Source of the DNA: Bacteroidota bacterium
GTDB taxonomy: Bacteria > Bacteroidota > Bacteroidia > Flavobacteriales > Weeksellaceae
Assembly (NCBI GenBank): GCA_023393915.1
Contig: JAEXBS010000047.1
Coordinates: 1-64,000 of the forward strand
DNA length: 64,000 nt
Direction of reading: 5' to 3'
The position numbers and the translations under genes are program-made. Shown one piece after another: positions 42,250 through 49,388 of the stretch. Under the pieces are notes generated by a model. The model was not told the origin of the DNA and did not search any database. It was given only the letters and a program-made list of their open reading frames with translations. Position 1 is the first letter of the stretch. Every line of letters begins with the position of its first letter.

Positions 42250-42271
42250 GAAGAAAAAGAAGTTAATTCGT

Positions 42272-43432
42272 TTAAGATTCGAATACTTCTGAGAGGCGAA
42301 CCGGTTTTATCTCTGCTTCGTTGTAAAGTTCAGAAATCGATTTCACTTGATCTCTTTTTGGATAAAGATTTACACCGATCAGCTGCGTTTCACCCTTTAA
42401 AAACGCTTCGTGCTCTTTAGTAGCAAATAGATAGATCTCTTTTGCAATTTCTCCTTTACTATACGATTCTAAATAGCCTCCCTTATCTTCTAATTCTAGA
42501 AATTTTTCCCACGAAACCTCACAAAGCTTCCTTGTTAAAGTTTCAACGTAATAACTTCCGTTCATCGAGTCTTCAAAAACATTAATCAAACTCTCGTAAG
42601 CTAAAATCACTTGCTGCTTGAAAGAAATCTCTTTTGAAAGATCCGACGATTCTTGAAGCTTATAATCGGTTGAAAATACGGCATCAGCCCCTCCAATCAT
42701 TGCAGCACTTAGTTCTAAAGTAGAACGAATGAGATTATTTTCCTCATCAAAAGTAGATTTGTTTCTCTCTGAAGGCTCTGCATAGAGGTAAGGCCAAATC
42801 TCTTTATCGTACTCTTTCCCTAACTGATGAAATAAAAGTTTTAAGGCTCTTAATTTGGCAATCTCCAAAAAATAATTGGATCCGACTGCCACCTTAATTA
42901 GCATTTGATCTAAAGAGTCAGGTCCAAATACTTCGATCAGTTCCTTTGCTTTACCCACAGCGAATAAGAGCTGTTGAGTAAGAGATGCGCCTGCATTTTG
43001 AAATAAACTAATATCTATGCACAATGGCCTTTCCATCCCTTTCGCTTGGAACTCTTTGCCTAATTGGGTAGAGATCTCTTGTGTTTTAGGATCAAAGACC
43101 TCAACAAGAGAAAACACTCTTAAATTATCAGAAAGTATATGTTCACAGAGTTCTTTGCTTTGAATATAGACACTGACCTCTTCGAGTCCTTCCACGTTTT
43201 GATCCAGTCGAAAGGCGAGTACCTCTCCTTCAAGACTTTCATGGTAATTAGCTACAAGAACACTAGAATCTTCTAATCTTGGTAATCGCTGAAGTTCTAT
43301 AGGGGCCTCAAAATAGATCGGATCAATTAAAATTCCTTCTACACGAGTTTGCAGCTGCTCGTAAATGTCCTGAGTCTTTAATTGCGTCCTTACCTGTTGC
43401 TCCCATAGGTTTTGTGCTGTATTAAGCTCCAT
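42272..43432 (-). CDS. mutA: Methylmalonyl-CoA mutase small subunit (MutA-like)
   Basis: A 386-aa protein of the mutase family, shorter than the large subunit and lacking the C-terminal B12-binding domain (no DxHxxG motif). It is therefore the non-catalytic small subunit of the heterodimeric enzyme that isomerises succinyl-CoA and methylmalonyl-CoA. Blocks such as DISLFQNAGASLTQQLLFAVGKAKEL, IKVAVGSNYFLEIAKLRALK and SMNGSYYVETLTRKL match that subunit. No large subunit (mutB) is in the window; the gene ends 2 bp after, and upstream genes are divIC and udk. Loss or relocation of mutB cannot be judged. Confidence 0.85.
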   Translation of the reverse strand: MELNTAQNLWEQQVRTQLKTQDIYEQLQTRVEGILIDPIYFEAPIELQRLPRLEDSSVLVANYHESLEGEVLAFRLDQNVEGLEEVSVYIQSKELCEHILSDNLRVFSLVEVFDPKTQEISTQLGKEFQAKGMERPLCIDISLFQNAGASLTQQLLFAVGKAKELIEVFGPDSLDQMLIKVAVGSNYFLEIAKLRALKLLFHQLGKEYDKEIWPYLYAEPSERNKSTFDEENNLIRSTLELSAAMIGGADAVFSTDYKLQESSDLSKEISFKQQVILAYESLINVFEDSMNGSYYVETLTRKLCEVSWEKFLELEDKGGYLESYSKGEIAKEIYLFATKEHEAFLKGETQLIGVNLYPKRDQVKSISELYNEAEIKPVRLSEVFES

Positions 43433-43434
43433 TA

Positions 43435-43815
43435 CTACTTCTGTTTTTCTGGTTGTGCCTCTGATGGGTTTTTAATTTCTGAAGAATCTACCACTAGTAT
43501 GAAAATTTCTTCGTCCGGTTTGCGCATAAAGTAATTTTCTCTGGCGTACTTTTCTTTTTCTTCTTTATTGTCCATTAATTTACGATAGAATGCATCATTC
43601 TTTTCGTATTCGCTTTTGTAATAATTGAGTTGAGTTTCATATTTATCAATCTCACCATTCAAATTTCGAATCACCAGAAATGAAGTACTATCAAAAAGAG
43701 TCATCCAAACCAAAAAAGCAACAATAGTAATGAAGTATTTATTTAAAATATACTTTTTAAAAAACCTTGAGATTTTTGATTTCGGTTGGATATCTTTAAT
43801 GAGTGGACGTCTCAT
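43435..43815 (-). CDS. Septum formation initiator family protein (FtsB/DivIC-like)
   Basis: A 126-aa single-pass membrane protein. A short cytoplasmic basic N-terminus is followed by a transmembrane helix (YFITIVAFLVWMTLFDSTSFLV). A periplasmic coiled coil follows (LNGEIDKYETQLNYYKSEYEKNDA), then the conserved EKYARENYFMRKPDEEIFIL end. This is the layout of FtsB/DivIC, which works with FtsL and FtsQ at the division septum. It overlaps the end of udk by 4 bp and is followed 2 bp later by mutA. Confidence 0.9.
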   Translation of the reverse strand: MRRPLIKDIQPKSKISRFFKKYILNKYFITIVAFLVWMTLFDSTSFLVIRNLNGEIDKYETQLNYYKSEYEKNDAFYRKLMDNKEEKEKYARENYFMRKPDEEIFILVVDSSEIKNPSEAQPEKQK

Positions 43816-44432
43816 TTTTGGTTCTTTTTTAGGGAATTATTAATGACGGTCGTCAAAAAATCAATAGCAACATTATTGTGCTTCATGTTCGGCACAATTA
43901 AGTCGGCTTCGTTTTTTGATGGTTCAATAAACTCTTTGTGCATCGGTTTTAACGTCGTCTGATAGCGGTGCAGCACCTCGTTCAAATCCCTTCCTCTTTC
44001 TTGAGTATCTCTTCGAATCCTACGAATGAGTCGTTCATCAGAATCCGCATGCACAAATACTTTTAAATCGTATTCTTTTAGTAATTCTGAATCGGAGAGA
44101 ACTAAAATCCCTTCTACTATTAAGACGTTTTTAGGCTCAACAGTAACGAAATCACCGGTCCTGGTATGGGTAACAAAACTATAGAGAGGCTGCTCGATTG
44201 ACTTGCCTTCCTTAAGGGCTTTAACGTGCTGAGTGAGCAAAGGAAAATCAATGGATTTAGGATGGTCGTAATTAAGTTTTTCTCTCTGCGAAAAGGACAT
44301 ATGTTCATTATCATGGTAGTAATTGTCCTGAGACAATACATTCACCCCTTCACTACTTAAATTCTGAAGTATCTGACTCACCACCGTGGTTTTCCCACTA
44401 CCGGTTCCTCCTGCAATTCCAATGACTAGCAT
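43812..44432 (-). CDS. udk: Uridine kinase
   Basis: A 206-aa P-loop kinase phosphorylating uridine and cytidine in pyrimidine salvage. Walker A is GIAGGTGSGKTT (residues 5-16). LSQDNYYHD, NYDHPKSIDFPLL, PLYSFVTHTRTG, VLIVEGILVLSDSELL and RLIRRIRRDTQERGRDLNEVL are the conserved uridine-kinase blocks. Length is typical. It overlaps the septum-protein gene by 4 bp and is probably co-transcribed with it. Confidence 0.95.
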   Translation of the reverse strand: MLVIGIAGGTGSGKTTVVSQILQNLSSEGVNVLSQDNYYHDNEHMSFSQREKLNYDHPKSIDFPLLTQHVKALKEGKSIEQPLYSFVTHTRTGDFVTVEPKNVLIVEGILVLSDSELLKEYDLKVFVHADSDERLIRRIRRDTQERGRDLNEVLHRYQTTLKPMHKEFIEPSKNEADLIVPNMKHNNVAIDFLTTVINNSLKKNQK

Positions 44433-44507
44433 TCTTAAATAAAAATTTTTACAAATATAACATTTTGTGAAGAACCCTCCCCTTAGAGATGGAAAGAAAT
44501 AAGGGTC

Positions 44508-45119
44508 TTAATCGATACCTAAAAGGTAGTAGGAAACCGCTAGGACTCGGGCGAAGAATTCTCTAAACTGATTTCGGTAGTAGCTCTCCGGCCTAGAGAT
44601 GTCTTGGGCATCAAATCCAAGAGCGTTCATCTTGGCATTTCGGGCAAAGAAAAGTGCCCTAAAATTATGAAAACCTTGAGAGACAATGATAACCTCATTT
44701 TCCCCATAAAGTTCCTTGCAACGCTCAATGCTTTCTCTTGTACTAAGTCCTCGATAATCTTTTCTAATAATTTTGGAAGGTACCCCCTCTTGATAGATCA
44801 AGTAGTTTTTCATGGCAGAGGGTTCGTCGTACCCTCTACTTTTCTCTCCACTAACAATAATTTTATTGATTTTGCCGTGATGATACAAAAGAGCGGCCGC
44901 ATCCATTCTTGTTATGAAATAAGGATTGGCATTCCCTCCCATGGTCTTTGGAGAGGTTCCGAGTACCAGCGCAGTTTCTCTTGGCGGTATTTTTGAAATT
45001 TTCGTGTAAGTCCGCCCATTGGTGAGAGCAAACACCCAAATGTTTGCAAACATCATAAGGAGCACTAGTAGTTCTAGTAGTCCAAAGGATAATTTCAGTA
45101 TGTCTTTAACTTTTCTCAC
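44508..45119 (-). CDS. SanA/YdcF family protein (DUF218)
   Basis: A 203-aa protein with one N-terminal transmembrane helix (LLELLVLLMMFANIWVFAL). A DUF218 domain follows: ETALVLGTSPKTMGG, NPYFITRMDAAALLYHHGK, IIVSGEKSRGYDEPSAMKNYLI, DYRGLSTRESIERC and IIVSQGFHNFRALFFARNAKMNALG. This fits the vancomycin-high-temperature-exclusion protein SanA, an inner-membrane protein affecting envelope permeability. It overlaps the upstream reductase gene by 4 bp, so the two are coupled. Confidence 0.9.
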   Translation of the reverse strand: MRKVKDILKLSFGLLELLVLLMMFANIWVFALTNGRTYTKISKIPPRETALVLGTSPKTMGGNANPYFITRMDAAALLYHHGKINKIIVSGEKSRGYDEPSAMKNYLIYQEGVPSKIIRKDYRGLSTRESIERCKELYGENEVIIVSQGFHNFRALFFARNAKMNALGFDAQDISRPESYYRNQFREFFARVLAVSYYLLGID

Positions 45120-46240
45120 AAATGATCAAAGTCTAAAACAATCTTATTCTCTAAAGCAAAAGACATACACGCTAGAATATTGCCTTTTTCTTCCTCACCT
45201 TCGGTCAAGTATTCATTTTCTAAAAGTTCTACTTTCCCTTCCAATAGTTTGCACTGACAACTTCCGCAGATCCCCGATTTGCAGGAAAAAGGTAAAGAAA
45301 AATCCAATTCACTTAGACTTTGCAAGAGCTTAAATTGATTGTTTTTCAACCTCGTTTCTTGCCATTTTCCGTTGTAGAGAAACTTTACTTCAATGTCCTC
45401 CACATGAGGCAGACTAACTTCTACGGGATAGATGTCCTCATTAAATTCTTGAAAAAGCTCAAAATGAATGTTCTTCTTGGGAATTCCATGGGCGTAACAA
45501 GCTCTTGCAATGGAGCGAATCATTTCTCCTTTTCCACAAATCAAAACATGATCAACAGAATCCCATAAAGTGGCCTCCTCGTCGGTATCGTCCAACATCA
45601 TTATTTGGTTGATGATCAGAGCTACTTTTTTCTCGTCCAGTCTTCCTTCCATAAAAGCGTTCCCAATGGACTCTCTTGAGTAAAAATAATACACCTCTAA
45701 TCGGTCTCTATTTTCTTCAACTAAACGGTCCAACTCCTCTTTGTAAGCTACTTCTTCTCGGTTTTTATTACCGTAAAAAAGAAACAAACGAGTTCGCGGC
45801 TCCTGTTTTAATAAGGTCTTAAAATGGCTGAGCACAGGAGTAATTCCTATGCCCGCAGCAAATCCTACTACGGTTCTAAATTCATGGGGCTTGATGGGGA
45901 TGGTAAATCGACCCTTAGGTAAGGATACACGAAGCCGATCGCCGACTTGATAAGTATCTAAAAGACTCTTTGTTGAACTTTGCTCAGAATTCACTTTTAT
46001 TCCTAAAGCGAGGCTTGAAGCATCACTTACTCCCGTCATAGAATAATCATTATAATAATCCTTTCCTTCGTGCAGGTAGTTAAGCGTGACGTACTGCCCT
46101 GCTTGGTAGGAAAAAAGTTCTTTCAATTCCTCTGGAATTTCTAATTCCAGCGAAAAAGTGGTTTTGGTCAGTTCCTCTTTTTTCGTTATTTTTAGCAGGT
46201 GAAAAGGCCCATTTGGGGCTTTACTATAAGTAGATTCCAT
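45116..46240 (-). CDS. FAD/NAD(P)-binding 2Fe-2S flavoreductase (PaaE/ferredoxin-NADP reductase-like)
   Basis: A 374-aa three-domain electron carrier. The FAD domain has DYYNDYSMTGV (the RxYS-type site) and LRVSLPKGRF. The NAD domain has GFAAGIGITPVLSHF and LFLFYGNKNREEVAYKEEL, plus a late CGKGEMIRS. The C-terminal plant-type 2Fe-2S domain has Cys320, Cys325, Cys328 and Cys358 (C-x4-C-x2-C...C). The closest match is PaaE-like reductases that feed oxygenases or desaturases. No oxygenase genes are adjacent; the acyl-ACP desaturase elsewhere in the window is a conceivable partner, but this is speculation. Confidence 0.9.
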   Translation of the reverse strand: MESTYSKAPNGPFHLLKITKKEELTKTTFSLELEIPEELKELFSYQAGQYVTLNYLHEGKDYYNDYSMTGVSDASSLALGIKVNSEQSSTKSLLDTYQVGDRLRVSLPKGRFTIPIKPHEFRTVVGFAAGIGITPVLSHFKTLLKQEPRTRLFLFYGNKNREEVAYKEELDRLVEENRDRLEVYYFYSRESIGNAFMEGRLDEKKVALIINQIMMLDDTDEEATLWDSVDHVLICGKGEMIRSIARACYAHGIPKKNIHFELFQEFNEDIYPVEVSLPHVEDIEVKFLYNGKWQETRLKNNQFKLLQSLSELDFSLPFSCKSGICGSCQCKLLEGKVELLENEYLTEGEEEKGNILACMSFALENKIVLDFDHL

Positions 46241-46248
46241 AATTTTAA

Positions 46249-46256
46249 CAAAATTA
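46249..46256 (-). promoter_or_regulatory. Candidate -7 box for the reductase gene
   Basis: TAATTTTG on the reverse strand ends 8 bp before the reductase ATG, so a transcript from it would be leaderless or nearly so. No -33 element was seen; the region is A/T-rich, so chance is possible. Confidence 0.3.
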
Positions 46257-46266
46257 AAAAAATATA

Positions 46267-46821
46267 ATGAAAAGGCTTAGTTTCTTACTATTGATTACTC
46301 TTGTGGTTTTTAGTTGTAAAAAAAATGAATCCAAAACAGATACCCTTACTACTGTAGATTCGAGTGATTCACCGATCGTAAACACTCAGACTCCTTCTTT
46401 AAAGGAATATACTGTGGCTCAACTAGAAGAAAAACTGCAATCGAAAAACGATACACTATACGTCACCAATTTCTTTGCTACCTGGTGCGGCCCTTGCATT
46501 AGAGAGCTACCTCATTTTACAGCCCATATGAAAGAGCTGGAAGGAAAAAAAGTTAAGTTCACTTTTGTGAGTTTAGATGAGAAAGAGGAATGGGAAACGA
46601 AAGTTCCTGAATTTGTAAAAGAACACGGTATAGCGGGGCACTCCTACTTAATTGACGGTTATGCGCTGAGCCCAGAATTTTACTCTAAAGAGTTCAAAAC
46701 CTGGGACGGGTCTTCCATACCCTTTACCTTTTTCAGACAAGGAGAAAAAACTGAGGAAATCATTGGCATGATGACTAAGGAACGCATGCAAAGTGTTTTT
46801 GATTCTTTCCAAATTGATTAA
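46267..46821 (+). CDS. TlpA/ResA-like thioredoxin-fold lipoprotein
   Basis: A 184-aa exported redox protein. Signal peptide with lipobox VVFSC (Cys17), then a Ser/Thr-rich linker to ~residue 45. The thioredoxin fold follows, with the active site FFATWCGPCIRELP (Cys74, Cys77) and SIPFTFFRQG as the cis-Pro loop. It acts in the periplasm as a thiol-disulfide reductase, for example in cytochrome c maturation. It is divergent from the reductase gene and 25 bp before the FecCD permease gene. Confidence 0.92.
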   Translation: MKRLSFLLLITLVVFSCKKNESKTDTLTTVDSSDSPIVNTQTPSLKEYTVAQLEEKLQSKNDTLYVTNFFATWCGPCIRELPHFTAHMKELEGKKVKFTFVSLDEKEEWETKVPEFVKEHGIAGHSYLIDGYALSPEFYSKEFKTWDGSSIPFTFFRQGEKTEEIIGMMTKERMQSVFDSFQID

Positions 46822-46846
46822 AACCTTTTTTTAGGGAATTTCATTA

Positions 46847-47827
46847 ATGAGGGATTTGAAAAACATACCCTTTAGCTGGCTTGCTGTTTTATTATCCGCT
46901 CTTGTGGTCCTACTAATTGGAGTGAATCTAAGTGTGGGCTACGTTTCCCTTTCCTTCAATGATTTTGTCACGAGTACAGAAAACAATCTGATTTCTTCGA
47001 TGCGGATCAACCGGGTGTGGGTAATGATTTTAGCAGGTCTTTCTATTCCTACTTCAGGTTTTCTGTTGCAAGAATACTTCCAGAATCCCTTAGCAGGACC
47101 TTCGGTTCTAGGTATCAGTTCGGTGGCTAGTCTTAGCGTTGCTTTGTATCTTTTCCTCTCCTACGATTTTAAGGTTCCAGTACTTCTGCAAGACGGACTC
47201 GTCTCCATTTTCGCTGTACTAGGAAGCTTTGTTTTAATGCTTCTATTACTGGTATTTGCTAAAAAATTTACCGACTCCTCTTTTCTGATCATCTTTGGTT
47301 TTTTAATCTCCGCTTTGGCTGGAGCCGTGGTTTCGGTTTTGCAACTCTATGCCGATAATCAAAGTTTAAAAAACTACGTGTTATGGAGTTTCGGCGCCAA
47401 CAGCCAAGTAACTCGTTCGCAAGTAAAACTACTTACTCTTCTAGTAATTTTGGGACTACTACTCAGTTCAAAAGCCATTAAACCCCTTATTCCTGGCAGC
47501 CTGGGAAAAGAATACAGCAAAAGTTTAGGAGTTAATTTAGAGCAACTGAAGTATATTATTATTCTTTCTTCTTCTCTACTCTCCGCTAGTGTTACCGCTT
47601 TTTTAGGTCCTATCCTCTTTATTGGTATTGTGGTGCCCCACTTCTCGAGGCTTCTCTACAACCCTTCACGACTTTGGCACCAATGGCTTTTAAACCTATT
47701 AATAGGAATGATCGTAATGCTGGGCTTTTCGATACTCTCTGAACTGACTTTGTTTCCGATCAATGTGATTACTTCCCTATTTGGAATCCCCGTGATTCTA
47801 TTAATGCTTTTAAAATCTAGAACTTAA
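46847..47827 (+). CDS. FecCD-type ABC transporter permease (siderophore/heme/cobalamin uptake)
   Basis: A 326-aa inner-membrane permease with about ten helices. FecCD signature blocks are present: RINRVWVMILAGLSIPTSGFLLQEYFQNPLAGPSVLGIS, GAVVSVLQLYADNQSLKNYVLWSFGANSQV, and LGPILFIGIVVPHFSRLL. It is paired with an ATPase gene 14 bp downstream, and no periplasmic binding-protein gene is adjacent. The substrate may be iron-siderophore, heme or vitamin B12; the B12-dependent mutase subunit nearby and the BtuB-sized receptor at 56.2 kb make B12 one option. Confidence 0.9.
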   Translation: MRDLKNIPFSWLAVLLSALVVLLIGVNLSVGYVSLSFNDFVTSTENNLISSMRINRVWVMILAGLSIPTSGFLLQEYFQNPLAGPSVLGISSVASLSVALYLFLSYDFKVPVLLQDGLVSIFAVLGSFVLMLLLLVFAKKFTDSSFLIIFGFLISALAGAVVSVLQLYADNQSLKNYVLWSFGANSQVTRSQVKLLTLLVILGLLLSSKAIKPLIPGSLGKEYSKSLGVNLEQLKYIIILSSSLLSASVTAFLGPILFIGIVVPHFSRLLYNPSRLWHQWLLNLLIGMIVMLGFSILSELTLFPINVITSLFGIPVILLMLLKSRT

Positions 47828-47841
47828 AAAAACGATTGTTT

Positions 47842-48762
47842 ATGTTTTTAAAATTAGAGCATTTAAGTATTGGATACGATAAGCCCTTAATTAAAGAGAT
47901 TCATGATGAGCTTTCTTTAGGTCAGGTCGTGCTTCTAATTGGAAGTAATGGTGTAGGAAAAACCACACTGATGCGCACCCTACTAGGTCAAATTCCTCCG
48001 CTTGAGGGACAGCTTTACTTAAATAGCCAGCCACTTTCTTCTCTAAATGCGAAAAAGATCGCCTCGCAAATTGCCGTCGTTCTTTCTAAATCCAAAGTGT
48101 CTAGTTCTCTTAGATTATACGACCTAGTGGCTTTAGGAAAATACATCCATTATCCCTATTACATTAGGCTATCTAAAGAGGACCACAAAGAGGTGGAACA
48201 GTGGATCGAATCTCTTTCTCTACAGCAGTATAGAAACCATAGGATATCGGAGCTCTCGGACGGTAACTTACAGAAAGCATTCATTGCTCGTGCGCTCTGC
48301 CAAAATGCTCCCTTTATTCTTCTTGATGAACCCACCGCACACCTAGATGAAGAGAATAAGATCATGATCTTAAAGCTGCTAAGACGCTTAGCTCTTCATT
48401 TCAACAAATTGATTCTCTTTTCTTCTCATGACTTTAGGCTAGCAAAAGAATTTTCTGATAGAATTTGGCTACTAAAAGAAAAAGAATTTTACTCGGGTCT
48501 TACGGAAGACATGCTCCTAGAACATCAAGAGCTGGTCCGTCCGGTACTTTTTCATTTGGAAAATAGTTTTCTTGCTCCAAAAATCTCTGCCCCTAGTTTG
48601 GAAAAAGAACTTCTTTATTCCTTTTTACAGAAAAACTTTGATCGCGATTTCTCCTCTTTTCATTTTCAGTATGTAAACAGAAAATGGTATTTGGAACATA
48701 AGGGTAAGCAACATGAATTTTCCAATTTTGGAGAACTCAAAGCTTTTTTGGGGTCATTTTAG
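47842..48762 (+). CDS. ABC transporter ATP-binding protein (FecE/BtuD-like)
   Basis: A 306-aa ATPase from the ATG at 47842 (a TTG two codons earlier is the other option). Walker A GSNGVGKTT (residues 34-42), Q-loop region, ABC signature LSDGNLQKAFIARAL, Walker B FILLDEPTAHLD and the switch His in LFSSHDFRLA are all present. The first signature residues are LSDGN rather than LSGGQ, a common variant in this family. The ~65-residue C-terminal extension after the switch region is longer than usual. Partner of the FecCD permease. Confidence 0.9.
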   Translation: MFLKLEHLSIGYDKPLIKEIHDELSLGQVVLLIGSNGVGKTTLMRTLLGQIPPLEGQLYLNSQPLSSLNAKKIASQIAVVLSKSKVSSSLRLYDLVALGKYIHYPYYIRLSKEDHKEVEQWIESLSLQQYRNHRISELSDGNLQKAFIARALCQNAPFILLDEPTAHLDEENKIMILKLLRRLALHFNKLILFSSHDFRLAKEFSDRIWLLKEKEFYSGLTEDMLLEHQELVRPVLFHLENSFLAPKISAPSLEKELLYSFLQKNFDRDFSSFHFQYVNRKWYLEHKGKQHEFSNFGELKAFLGSF

Positions 48763-48792
48763 GTAGAATTTTATTAACTCATTTTCCTTAAA

Positions 48793-48818
48793 ATAATACT
48801 ATGCATGCATAGTATTAT
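48793..48818. promoter_or_regulatory. 26-bp perfect palindrome, candidate MarR operator O1
   Basis: A perfect palindrome centred on TATGCATGCATA (48800-48811), extended by AC/GT, AAT/ATT and outward to ATAATACTATGC and its complement. It lies 115-140 bp before the MarR start. The core matches the etfB site exactly. Confidence 0.65.
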
Positions 48819-48883
48819 GCATTTCATAGATTTTAAATCTCTCATTTTCAACAATTAACATAAATTTAACGATTCAATAGTCC

Positions 48884-48895
48884 TATGCATGCATA
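48884..48895. promoter_or_regulatory. Candidate MarR operator O2
   Basis: TATGCATGCATA again, 8 bp upstream of a perfect -7 box (48904-48911), i.e. lying where the -33 region and spacer of the MarR-fad promoter should be. A bound protein here would block RNA polymerase. O1 and O2 centres are 84 bp apart, eight helical turns. Confidence 0.65.
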
Positions 48896-48903
48896 ATAAT
48901 TTC

Positions 48904-48911
48904 TATATTTG
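48904..48911 (+). promoter_or_regulatory. -7 promoter box of the MarR-fadNAE operon
   Basis: TATATTTG is an exact TAnnTTTG match, 21 bp before the MarR ATG at 48933. The in-frame TTG at 48909 overlaps this box, which argues for the ATG as start. Confidence 0.65.
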
Positions 48912-48932
48912 AGAAGGACCAAACACTCAAAG

Positions 48933-49388
48933 ATGGAACACCCGAAAAAGGATAAAATTGACAACATAGATTTAATTCTCAAATCTACCTGGCTAGCGGT
49001 TTCGAAGATGTATTCCGAAATGGCTTCTGAATACGATTCTACGGCTGTTCAAGCCCTCACCCTTTTGAAAATTGACCCAAAGGACGGCACGCGAAGCACC
49101 AATTTGGGACCGAAGATGGCTATTGAGCCCACTTCCCTAACCCGTATCATCAAACTTCTAGAAGACGGCGGATACATCTATAAAGAGAAAACAACTCAAG
49201 ACCGTCGAGAAGTAATTATTAAATTAACAGACAAAGGACTACAGCATAGGGACATTTCCAAAGATGTGGTCGTGAATTTCAATAGTGTTATTCATGAGAA
49301 AGTTAGCCCAGAAAAACTGGAAGTATTTAAAGAAGTAATGACAACTATTCTTAAGACAGCAAACGAATTAAACAATAAAAAAAAATAA
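48933..49388 (+). CDS. MarR family transcriptional regulator, likely controller of beta-oxidation genes
   Basis: A 151-aa winged-helix dimer (start ATG at 48933). The recognition part is visible: VQALTLLKIDPKDGTRSTNLGPKMAIEPTSLTRIIKLLEDGGYI with the wing KEKTTQDRREVIIKLTDKG, and helical dimerisation segments at both ends. MarR proteins bind near-palindromic operators and release on ligand binding. It is the first gene of an operon with fadN, fadA and fadE (fadN begins on the base after its stop). Palindromes TATGCATGCATA in its own promoter and before etfBA suggest autoregulation and a fatty-acid regulon. An acyl-CoA ligand is inferred, not shown. Confidence 0.92.
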   Translation: MEHPKKDKIDNIDLILKSTWLAVSKMYSEMASEYDSTAVQALTLLKIDPKDGTRSTNLGPKMAIEPTSLTRIIKLLEDGGYIYKEKTTQDRREVIIKLTDKGLQHRDISKDVVVNFNSVIHEKVSPEKLEVFKEVMTTILKTANELNNKKK

